6,527 nt of DNA from the NCBI GenBank assembly GCA_031289065.1, contig JAITQI010000063.1, positions 1 through 6,527 on the forward strand, given 5' to 3'. A program made the position numbers and the translations under genes. Below the pieces are notes generated by a model. The model saw nothing but the letters and a program-made list of their open reading frames with translations. It did no database searches and was not told the DNA's origin. This DNA is from Oscillospiraceae bacterium (GTDB lineage Bacteria > Bacillota > Clostridia > Oscillospirales > UBA929). Shown here piece by piece: positions 1-5,373 of the stretch (positions are counted from its first letter, which is position 1; each line of letters opens with the position of its first letter).

Positions 1-23
1 GACATTTTTTTGATGGTGGGCGC

Positions 24-803
24 TCAAATTCTCACAAAGTCCGGGCGGCCCTGACGGAACAGGGCGACGCTGGCAAAACCCGCCGCCCGGAGCAGGGCGT
101 ATCCGTCGGGGATATGGGCCCCCACGTCCCCGGCGTTGTGGGCGTCGGAGCCCACCGTGACGATTTCGCCGCCGCAGGCCCGGAACAGCTCCAAAAGGGG
201 CAGGTCCGGCATGGCGAAGGAGCCGCGCCGCAGGCCGGAGACGTTGACCTCTATGCCCTTGCCGCTTTCGACCAGGGCCCGGAAGACCGCCTTGACCCGA
301 TCCTCACAAAAGGAAAAATCCACAGGGAAGCCCTCCCGGCCCGCCATGTAGCGCAACGGGTAGGTGAGGTGCCCCAGCACGTGGAACCGGCCCCAGGCGA
401 TCATGCGCAGCAGTTCGTCCAGGTAGCCCTCGACGCGGCGGCGGCACTCGTCCAGCTCGGCGCAGCGGATGTCGTAAAAGTCCGGCTGGCCCTCTACATA
501 GTGGCAGGAACCCAGCACAAAGTCCAGGGGCAGGGCGTCCAGCAGGGCGTCGGAACCGGCGGCGTCCAGGTGCCCCTCCCCCAGTTCCACCCCCAGCAGG
601 AGTTCCACCGCCCCGTCGGCGGCGGCGGCTCGGTAGGCGGCCAGGTAGTCCGCCGGGGTAAACCGGCTGTACACGTCGTAGTGGTCGGTCACCGTCAGGA
701 CAGACAGCCCGGCCCGGGCGGCCCCGTCGGCCAGGGCGGACATGGTGTCCTTGCCGTCAAAGGAGAAGCTGCTGTGGGTATGGGCGTCGGACAATGGGGG
801 CAT
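24..803 (-). CDS. PHP-domain phosphoesterase, histidinol-phosphatase (HisJ/HisK) family
   Basis: A cytoplasmic metal-dependent phosphoesterase of 259 residues. The closest family I recognise is the HisJ-type histidinol-phosphatase (L-histidinol phosphate to histidinol, histidine biosynthesis), whose members are about 260-280 residues. The PHP metal-site motifs appear in order: DAHTH (H8, H10), TDHYD (D40, H41), GVE (E73), GSCHY (H101), LGHLTYPLRY (H145), EVN (E185) and GSDAH (D220, H222). No signal peptide or membrane segment is seen. I chose the ATG at 803 because GGAGG lies 8 nt upstream; a TTG at 860 is in frame but falls inside an inverted repeat and lacks a ribosome binding site. The gene follows the mannosyltransferase gene after an 87-nt gap, so cotranscription is possible. 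No his genes are visible, so the true substrate could be another phosphoester. Family call is firm; substrate is inferred. The stop is TGA. Only 23 nt lie beyond it in the window, including a possible but unsupported ATG at 5-3. Confidence 0.9.
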   Translation of the reverse strand: MPPLSDAHTHSSFSFDGKDTMSALADGAARAGLSVLTVTDHYDVYSRFTPADYLAAYRAAAADGAVELLLGVELGEGHLDAAGSDALLDALPLDFVLGSCHYVEGQPDFYDIRCAELDECRRRVEGYLDELLRMIAWGRFHVLGHLTYPLRYMAGREGFPVDFSFCEDRVKAVFRALVESGKGIEVNVSGLRRGSFAMPDLPLLELFRACGGEIVTVGSDAHNAGDVGAHIPDGYALLRAAGFASVALFRQGRPDFVRI

Positions 804-830
804 GGGTTGTTCCTCCGGGGGGCAACTTTC

Positions 831-862
831 AATTGACAATTGACGATGGACAATTGTCAATT
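831..862. repeat. 12-bp perfect inverted repeat built on TTGACAA units
   Basis: The left arm AATTGACAATTG (831-842) and right arm CAATTGTCAATT (851-862) are perfect reverse complements around the 8-nt spacer ACGATGGA. It lies between the mannosyltransferase stop and the phosphoesterase start, about 28 nt upstream of the latter's ATG. No T-run follows on the minus strand, so it is not a classical terminator for the upstream gene. Each strand contains TTGACA, but I see no matching -10 on the minus strand. It may be a small dispersed repeat or an mRNA hairpin between cotranscribed genes. Confidence 0.7.
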
Positions 863-890
863 ATCTGCCTTTTTGCGGGTGGTTTGTTTC

Positions 891-3131
891 TTAAAAGGGC
901 CAAGTGGGGAGCCATTTTACGACGTATTGGGAGTACCATTGGGGCATGGGGATGCCGACGATGGGGGGCAGGAGCAGGACGAAGAGACCCACGCACAGCC
1001 CGGCGAAGAGGTAGACCCGGCGGCGGTGCTCCGGGCGGCGCTGCCAGATGTTGTTGAAGACGTAGCACAGGGCCAGGGCCAAAAAGATCATAGCGGGGAA
1101 ATAGTGGTAGGCGAAGGTGATGCGCTCCACCGGGATCCAGGGCACCAGCTGGGCCATGTACCCCACGAAGATGAACAGGGCCGGGAGGGACCTGCGGCGG
1201 AAGAAGTCCATCAGCACCGCCCCCAGGGCCGCCAGACCGCCGACGGTGACCAGGGGATTGGTGAAGGCCCCGATGGCGGTGCGCAGACCGTCTTGGTAAC
1301 CGCTGTCGTAATAGAGGATGGGGCGGATGTCAAACAGCCACATCCACCAGCGGGACTCGTAGGGATGGGTGTTGCCCAGCACCGAGCGGCCGTGATAGTC
1401 CAGCATGGCCTTTTGGTTGTTCCACATGGTGTCCCACAGGGTTTTGAGGGTGTATTGGTTCTCCCCCGCGCTCCCCGCGGGGGCCGTGAAATGGCTGGCC
1501 AGCAGGAAGAGGAGCAGCAGCAGCAACCCAGAACCAGCGGAAAAGGTCATCGCCCAGGCCGGGGAAAACGCCGTCTCCCCCGGGTGCTCCCTCCGCCGTA
1601 TGAAAAGCAGCACGGGCAGGGGCAGTACAAACCCCAGCAGGAACACGATGGGCAACGCCGCGCTCCCCCACCCGAACAGCAGCGCGCCGAAGGCGAAGGT
1701 CTTCCCCCCCACGCTGACGTAGGGAATGTAGCTGGCGGTGTAAATCACCAGGGGCAGGACGACGAAAAACACCAGAGAGGCCGCCAGGGTTTTGGCCAGG
1801 AAAACGACGTAGGCCCGCCGCTGCCCGGCCGCCGCCTGATGCCGCCCCCGCAGAACCAGGTAGACCACGTACAGGGCGACCAGGCCCAGGGCGGCGTAGA
1901 TGCCCGTCCACTTGGAGGCCGCCCCAAAGCCGAAGGAGAGGCCGCACAGGGCCAGGGGGAGCAAGGTCTTGCGGAAGGGCGTCTCGTAGCCCGAGCAGAT
2001 ATAGCGGTACATGAAGAGGTACATGAGCAGCGTGAAGAAGACGCCGTAGGTGTCGATGGTGGCCAGGTGGGTTTGGGTGAAGTGCATGTTCTCAAAGGCG
2101 AACACGGCGGTGCCGCAGATGGCTACGGCGGTGTTGCCGAAGATGTTCTTGACCAGCACATAGAAGACGGGCACCATGAGCACGCCGAACAGGATGCCCA
2201 TGAACCGCCAGCCGAAGGGGGTCATGCCAAAGATCTGTATGCCCAGGGAGATGATACCCTTGCCCAGGGGGGGGTGAGTGGTCTCGGTGGGGCGGACGTT
2301 TTGGATGTACTCATAGGCGGTGCGGGCGTGGTAGATTTCGTCGAAAATGGTGCCGTTGTTTTGGGTGGGGGTGCGGGGCACAAGGGTCTGTTCGTCGAAC
2401 AGCGCCCCGTATTCCGGCTGGCGCTGACGCAGATCCTCCGTCTTTACGGTCACCCGGCGGCCCTCATCGTCCTGCTCCACCAGGATCAGTTCTCCCAGCT
2501 CCATTTCGGCGCGGCTGGCGCTGGCGCGGATATACCGGGTGGGCAGGGTGTGGTCGGCTTCCAACCGGGCGTAGCGCCATTTGAACAGCTCGCTCCAGGC
2601 CTGGGTCATGCCGGATTTCGTGATTTCCCCGCCGGTAGACTGGTCGGTCTCCTGATAGCTCTGCGTCCGCCAGTTCTCGCCGTCCTCGGAGAGCTCCAGC
2701 GTCCAGGAGCCGTCCATCAGGCCGGTGTAATACATGAAGGTGTCCAGGTGTTTGACCTCGCCCAGGTCGAGCAAGAAGACGTTCGCGGTGTCCCCGGCCC
2801 GCCAGAAGGACTGGGGGGCTTTGGTGTCCCCGGTGAAGGCGAAGGCCAGCGCCCCGTAGGCCAGGGTCAGCGCCAAGGCGCACAGGACATCGAGGCGGGC
2901 CATACGCCCCACCGGCTTCAAAAAGGACAGCTTGGGGCGTTCCAACGCGCCGATCCATTCCAGGGAACCGCGCCGTGGGCGCATGTCCCGCCGATACCAG
3001 CTGAAGAAAACACAGACAAAGATCACCAGGGCCGCCGACCAAACCAGCACCGGCCAGTTGAAGCTCCGGGGGTTAAAGCGGCGGAAGCCGTCCAAAATCC
3101 CGTTTAACTCATTGACAAATTGTTGCCACAA
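891..3131 (-). CDS. Protein O-mannosyltransferase (PMT, GT39) family membrane glycosyltransferase with discoidin-like insert
   Basis: A polytopic membrane enzyme of 746 residues, expected to transfer a sugar from a polyprenyl-phosphate carrier to Ser/Thr of exported proteins at the outer face of the membrane. Recognised PMT features are FDEIYHAR (acidic pair D264-E265, equivalent to the catalytic loop-1 Asp-Glu), HPPLGK (286-291), ENMHFTQTHLATIDTY (347-362), ASKWTGIY (405-412), MLDYH followed by HPYESRWWMW (576-598), and QLVPWIPVERITFAYHYFPA (661-680). Hydrophobic segments suggest roughly 13-15 membrane spans, starting at about 25-45 and 79-100. Residues about 105-222, between span 2 and the Asp-Glu pair, look like a discoidin/F5-8C-type beta domain (ending in the YIRASASRAEMELGELILVE stretch). 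Residues about 472-560 form a second extra, hydrophobic block. The start is TTG, chosen because AGGAGG lies 9 nt upstream and the next Met (residue 50) would cut off the first span. The stop is TAA. The sugar and target proteins cannot be read from the sequence. Confidence 0.9.
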   Translation of the reverse strand: MWQQFVNELNGILDGFRRFNPRSFNWPVLVWSAALVIFVCVFFSWYRRDMRPRRGSLEWIGALERPKLSFLKPVGRMARLDVLCALALTLAYGALAFAFTGDTKAPQSFWRAGDTANVFLLDLGEVKHLDTFMYYTGLMDGSWTLELSEDGENWRTQSYQETDQSTGGEITKSGMTQAWSELFKWRYARLEADHTLPTRYIRASASRAEMELGELILVEQDDEGRRVTVKTEDLRQRQPEYGALFDEQTLVPRTPTQNNGTIFDEIYHARTAYEYIQNVRPTETTHPPLGKGIISLGIQIFGMTPFGWRFMGILFGVLMVPVFYVLVKNIFGNTAVAICGTAVFAFENMHFTQTHLATIDTYGVFFTLLMYLFMYRYICSGYETPFRKTLLPLALCGLSFGFGAASKWTGIYAALGLVALYVVYLVLRGRHQAAAGQRRAYVVFLAKTLAASLVFFVVLPLVIYTASYIPYVSVGGKTFAFGALLFGWGSAALPIVFLLGFVLPLPVLLFIRRREHPGETAFSPAWAMTFSAGSGLLLLLLFLLASHFTAPAGSAGENQYTLKTLWDTMWNNQKAMLDYHGRSVLGNTHPYESRWWMWLFDIRPILYYDSGYQDGLRTAIGAFTNPLVTVGGLAALGAVLMDFFRRRSLPALFIFVGYMAQLVPWIPVERITFAYHYFPAMIFLALALCYVFNNIWQRRPEHRRRVYLFAGLCVGLFVLLLPPIVGIPMPQWYSQYVVKWLPTWPF

Positions 3132-3140
3132 GAGAGGACC

Positions 3141-3146
3141 CCTCCT
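3141..3146 (-). promoter_or_regulatory. Ribosome binding site fixing the TTG start of the PMT gene
   Basis: AGGAGG on the minus strand lies 9 nt upstream of the TTG at 3131-3129. No ATG or GTG in the same frame lies nearer, so this site is the main support for the TTG start. GAGG here could also pair with CCTC immediately downstream across a 3-nt loop, which might partly mask the site. Confidence 0.7.
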
Positions 3147-3151
3147 ATTTC

Positions 3152-3189
3152 ACCGTATACGGTTTGGCCGCAAAAGCGCCGAACCGTAT
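3152..3189. promoter_or_regulatory. Palindrome and stem-loop in the PMT gene leader
   Basis: The 84-nt gap between dnaJ and the PMT gene holds a perfect 12-bp palindrome ACCGTATACGGT (3152-3163). It also holds an overlapping longer stem: ATACGGTT (3157-3164) pairs with AACCGTAT (3182-3189), and the interval continues pairing (GG, GC and CGC against their complements, with one bulge) to an AAAA loop. No T-run follows in either direction. It could be an operator, or a leader hairpin protecting the downstream mRNA after a cut behind dnaJ. I see no convincing -10/-35 pair in the gap, so readthrough from dnaJ is plausible. Confidence 0.5.
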
Positions 3190-3215
3190 TCTCCTAAAAA
3201 TCCTCGCAAGTGTAT

Positions 3216-4331
3216 TCACGTTTTTGTTTTATCCTTAAACCCCTTGCGGGCGGGGTGGTTGCCGTCGTTCAAGGTGGCGGCGAATTCCTGGAGGAGGGTC
3301 TTTTGCTTTTTGTTCAGGCCCCGGGGCACCTCCACCGCGATGTGTACGAACTGGTCGCCCCGGCCTCTGCCCTGCAGGGAGGGGATGCCCTTGCCCTTGA
3401 GGCGGAAGGCGGTGCCGTTCTGTGTGCCCTCCGGGACGTTGTATTTGACCTTGCCGTCCAGGGTGGGCACCTCCAGCTCCGCGCCCAGAGCGGCCTCGAC
3501 GAAGGTAATGGGAATGTCGCAATGCACCGAAACGCCGTCCCGCACGAAGAAGGCATGGGGGCGCACGTTGATTTCCACCAGCACATCGCCGGGGGGGCCG
3601 CCATTTTTACCGGCGTTGCCCTGGCCGCGCAGGGGGATCGCCTGCCCGGCGTCCACCCCGGCCGGCACCTTGACCGACAGGGCGACCCTGCGCCGAACCA
3701 GCCCTTCGCCCCGGCAATCGGGGCAGGGATCCTTGACGACGTGGCCCCGCCCGCCGCAGGCGGTGCAGGGCGCTGTGGAGGCAAAGGCCCCCAAGGGCGT
3801 CTGCCGGGTCACCCGCACCTGACCGGCGCCCCGGCAAACCGAACAGGTGGGCGGCGCGGCGCCGTCGGCCGTGCCCGCGCCGCCGCAACGGGCGCAGGCC
3901 TCCACCCGATTGAGCTCCATCTCCTTCTGACAGCCGAAGGCCGCCTCTTCAAAGGAGAGGGTCAGCGCGGCGCGGAGGCTGTCCCCCCGCTGGGGGCCGC
4001 CCGTTCGCCGGGCACCCTGAAAGGAGCCTCCGAAGAAGGATTCAAAAATACTGCCCAAATCCAGGTCGTCGCCGAACCCGGAAAAGCCGCCGTAACCGCC
4101 CGCGCCATGGCCGCCCGCGCCGTAGGAGGGATCGACCCCGGCGTGGCCGAACTGGTCGTACCGAGTGCGCTTGCCGCTGTCGGACAGGGTTTCGTAGGCC
4201 TCGCTGAGTTCTTTGAAACGGGCCTCGGCGGTCTTGTCCCCCGGGTGCAGGTCGGGGTGAGATTCCTTGGCCTGCTTGCGATAGGCCTTTTTGATCTCAT
4301 CCTCGGACGCGCCCTTGTTCAGGCCGAGCAC
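3216..4331 (-). CDS. dnaJ: Chaperone protein DnaJ (Hsp40), uninterrupted part; N-terminus cut by an amber codon
   Basis: The Hsp40 co-chaperone that stimulates DnaK's ATPase and delivers unfolded substrates in the cytoplasm. From the GTG at 4331 the frame gives 371 residues: a J-domain with HPD at 25-27; KRTRYDQFGHAG leading into a Gly/Phe-rich linker (about 62-105); four CxxCxGxG zinc motifs (CARCGGAG 146-153, CSVCRGAG 163-170, CTACGGRG 189-196, CPDCRGEG 203-210); and both C-terminal substrate-binding beta domains ending in a basic tail. This is normal type I DnaJ. The canonical N-terminus continues upstream in frame as M-P-E-Q-K-R-D-stop-Y-E, joining at this GTG, which is the Val of YEVLG. 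The GTG therefore drops ten residues at the start of helix I and lacks a good ribosome binding site. It is probably an internal codon rather than the natural start. The gene has its own promoter, and no hrcA-grpE-dnaK is visible. The stop is TGA. Confidence 0.95.
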   Translation of the reverse strand: MLGLNKGASEDEIKKAYRKQAKESHPDLHPGDKTAEARFKELSEAYETLSDSGKRTRYDQFGHAGVDPSYGAGGHGAGGYGGFSGFGDDLDLGSIFESFFGGSFQGARRTGGPQRGDSLRAALTLSFEEAAFGCQKEMELNRVEACARCGGAGTADGAAPPTCSVCRGAGQVRVTRQTPLGAFASTAPCTACGGRGHVVKDPCPDCRGEGLVRRRVALSVKVPAGVDAGQAIPLRGQGNAGKNGGPPGDVLVEINVRPHAFFVRDGVSVHCDIPITFVEAALGAELEVPTLDGKVKYNVPEGTQNGTAFRLKGKGIPSLQGRGRGDQFVHIAVEVPRGLNKKQKTLLQEFAATLNDGNHPARKGFKDKTKT

Positions 4332-4361
4332 CTCATACTAGTCTCTTTTCTGTTCGGGCAT
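4332..4361 (-). other. dnaJ: First ten codons of dnaJ, with in-frame TAG at codon 8
   Basis: The minus strand reads ATG CCC GAA CAG AAA AGA GAC TAG TAT GAG and then runs in frame into the GTG at 4331. Apart from TAG this matches the standard DnaJ start (K-R-D-Y-Y-E-V-L-G), so the stop at 4340-4338 replaces the first conserved Tyr. TAC or TAT to TAG is a single base change. GGGGG lies 8 nt before the ATG and can serve as a ribosome binding site through one G-U pair. Possible explanations are a sequencing error, a recent null or leaky mutation, suppression, or reinitiation at the GTG 6 nt beyond the stop. Confidence 0.85.
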
Positions 4362-4367
4362 TCGCCC

Positions 4368-4406
4368 AACCCCCGCTTGCGCGGCCCCATGATGAGCCGA
4401 GAGATT
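4368..4406 (-). promoter_or_regulatory. Possible leader structure masking the dnaJ ribosome binding site
   Basis: In the predicted dnaJ transcript, AAUCUCU (minus strand of 4400-4406) can pair with GGGGGUU (4368-4374), which contains the ribosome binding site; three of the seven pairs are G-U. A competing small hairpin CCGC-GCAA-GCGG (4373-4384) overlaps the same site. Imperfect, wobble-rich pairing over the binding site is typical of heat-shock RNA thermometers, but this was paired by hand and is unproven. Confidence 0.25.
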
Positions 4407-4409
4407 CGT

Positions 4410-4426
4410 GAACGCCCCCGGCGTTC
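4410..4426. repeat. 7-bp perfect stem at the predicted 5' end of the dnaJ mRNA
   Basis: GAACGCC and GGCGTTC are perfect reverse complements separated by 3 nt. From the -10 at 4438-4443 the transcript should begin near 4431, placing this stem at about +5 to +21. It occupies the place where CIRCE (the HrcA operator) often sits, but the sequence and the 3-nt spacer do not match CIRCE (9-bp arms, 9-bp spacer). It may be another repressor site or a stabilising 5' hairpin. Confidence 0.55.
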
Positions 4427-4437
4427 GCTGTTTTGTC

Positions 4438-4466
4438 ATTATATCACACGGCCAGTGGGAATGCAA
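4438..4466 (-). promoter_or_regulatory. dnaJ promoter (extended -10 TGATATAAT)
   Basis: TATAAT (4443-4438) is preceded by TGA, giving an extended -10 (TGnTATAAT). A partial -35, TTGCAT (4466-4461), sits 17 nt upstream and shares only TTG with the consensus. The inferred start is near 4431, leaving a leader of about 70 nt before the dnaJ ATG. This looks like a vegetative sigma-A promoter. Confidence 0.7.
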
Positions 4467-4480
4467 CGCCCGGACGGGCG
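4467..4480. promoter_or_regulatory. Inverted repeat abutting the dnaJ -35 region
   Basis: CGCCCG and CGGGCG form a perfect 6-bp inverted repeat with a 2-bp centre, directly upstream of the -35-like hexamer. The position would suit a regulator site, but the region is GC-rich and chance is a fair alternative. Confidence 0.3.
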
Positions 4481-4607
4481 GGGGGGCGCATTTGAGCCCC
4501 TAAATTTGGAAGCGGCGCTGTCCCGCCGTTTTGGGCCATGCGGGGGATAAGTTGGGGGAAATTGCGGACAACTGGCGTTGGACGGCGGGTTTTAGGGTGT
4601 CAAAAAG

Positions 4608-4642
4608 TTCAACCGCGGGACATCGGGGACGCCGTCCTCTAC
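4608..4642 (+). repeat. Dispersed palindromic repeat, copy 1 (downstream of the ABC operon)
   Basis: The core at 4616-4642 reads CGGGACATCGGGGACGCC and then GTCCTCTAC, matching copy 3 (6453-6479) at 25 of 27 positions; similarity extends left to TTCA at 4608. It contains the small stem GGAC-GCC-GTCC. It ends 11 nt before the permease stop codon. It is not followed by an adjacent T-run on the minus strand, so a terminator role is possible but unproven. The rest of 4481-4653 shows no gene or other element that I can support. Confidence 0.75.
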
Positions 4643-4653
4643 GAACGGGGGTG

Positions 4654-5373
4654 TCATTTTCTCAGGCTGATTCGTCTGAACATCACCACGCTTGCCGCGA
4701 ACGCGGCGACGGTTATCGCCGCGAGGATCATCAGCGGCGTAATCCGCAGCTCATCACCCGCTAACAATCTCACGCCCTGTGTCGCGGGCAGGACTTCGCC
4801 GAGCCATTGCATGGGTTTGGGCAGCAATTCGGACGGGAACATGATGCCGCTGAACATGATGCTTGGCAGGAACAGACATTGCGCCGCGAGCGTCATGGTG
4901 TTCTGCTTTTTCACAAAGCACGACAACAGCGCGCCCACGCCCTCCGAGCAGAGCGTGATGAGAAACACCGCGAAGAAGTGCCCGCCCAAGCTCTCCGGAA
5001 CAGCCGCGTTGAAGAGATACGGCGCGCTGAAGCAGATGATCACCGACACGAGCATGATGTGCGCCGTCGATATGACAATCACCGACAGCGGCAAGCTCCA
5101 CGGCGGTATGCCGGCGGCGCGGTAGGCTTCGAGTATGCCGTCCTCGCGGGATTTTACGAGGGATTGCGGCATTCCGAGAAACGCCGACATGGACAGCGCG
5201 AATATCGTGATGGAGAGGATCAGCGGCGTGGCATTGTCCATGGACAGCGTTTTCATGATGCTTCCCATCACGAGGTAGAACACGAGGGGCACGAGGTAAT
5301 ACACCATCAAAACGCCCTTGTCGCGCAGATCCTGCCTGAACTGTATCTCCAACTGCGTTGCAAACGCTTTCAT
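4654..5373 (-). CDS. ABC-2 type exporter permease
   Basis: The membrane half of a two-gene ABC exporter, 239 residues, with about six hydrophobic spans (near 22-40, 50-68, 95-115, 131-153, 160-179 and 212-231). An N-terminal cytoplasmic amphipathic stretch precedes span 1. The cytoplasmic loop SREDGILEAYRAAGIPPW (75-92) and the late GIMFPSELLPKPMQW-LPATQG stretch (176-200) are typical of ABC-2 permeases of the drug/lipid export type. The ATG at 5373 overlaps the ATPase stop as ATGA, with GGGAGG 6 nt upstream, so the two genes should be translationally coupled and form one complex. Codon choice favours ACG, CCG, GCG, ATA and CTC, unlike dnaJ and the PMT gene on the left. The stop is TGA. The substrate is unknown; antibiotic, peptide or lipid are all possible. 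Confidence 0.9.
   Translation of the reverse strand: MKAFATQLEIQFRQDLRDKGVLMVYYLVPLVFYLVMGSIMKTLSMDNATPLILSITIFALSMSAFLGMPQSLVKSREDGILEAYRAAGIPPWSLPLSVIVISTAHIMLVSVIICFSAPYLFNAAVPESLGGHFFAVFLITLCSEGVGALLSCFVKKQNTMTLAAQCLFLPSIMFSGIMFPSELLPKPMQWLGEVLPATQGVRLLAGDELRITPLMILAAITVAAFAASVVMFRRISLRK

Noticed and set aside
1..23. Start of another gene at the ATG on the minus strand (5-3)
   Set aside because: No ribosome binding site precedes it and only one codon lies in the window.
804..860. In-frame TTG at 860 as an earlier start for the phosphoesterase
   Set aside because: It lies inside the TTGACAA inverted repeat, has no ribosome binding site, and the added residues are not part of the PHP fold. 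The ATG at 803 has GGAGG 8 nt upstream.
840..3107. A 755-codon open frame on the plus strand, opposite the PMT gene
   Set aside because: Its product is rich in Gly, Gln, His and Glu with no recognisable domain, and it lies fully antisense to a gene with clear PMT motifs. Long antisense frames are expected opposite GC-rich genes.
4410..4426. CIRCE (HrcA operator) upstream of dnaJ
   Set aside because: CIRCE has TTAGCACTC and GAGTGCTAA arms with a 9-bp spacer; this dyad has unrelated 7-bp arms and a 3-bp spacer.
3210..4550. A 446-codon open frame on the plus strand, opposite dnaJ
   Set aside because: Low-complexity product without known motifs, antisense to unmistakable DnaJ; a shadow frame.
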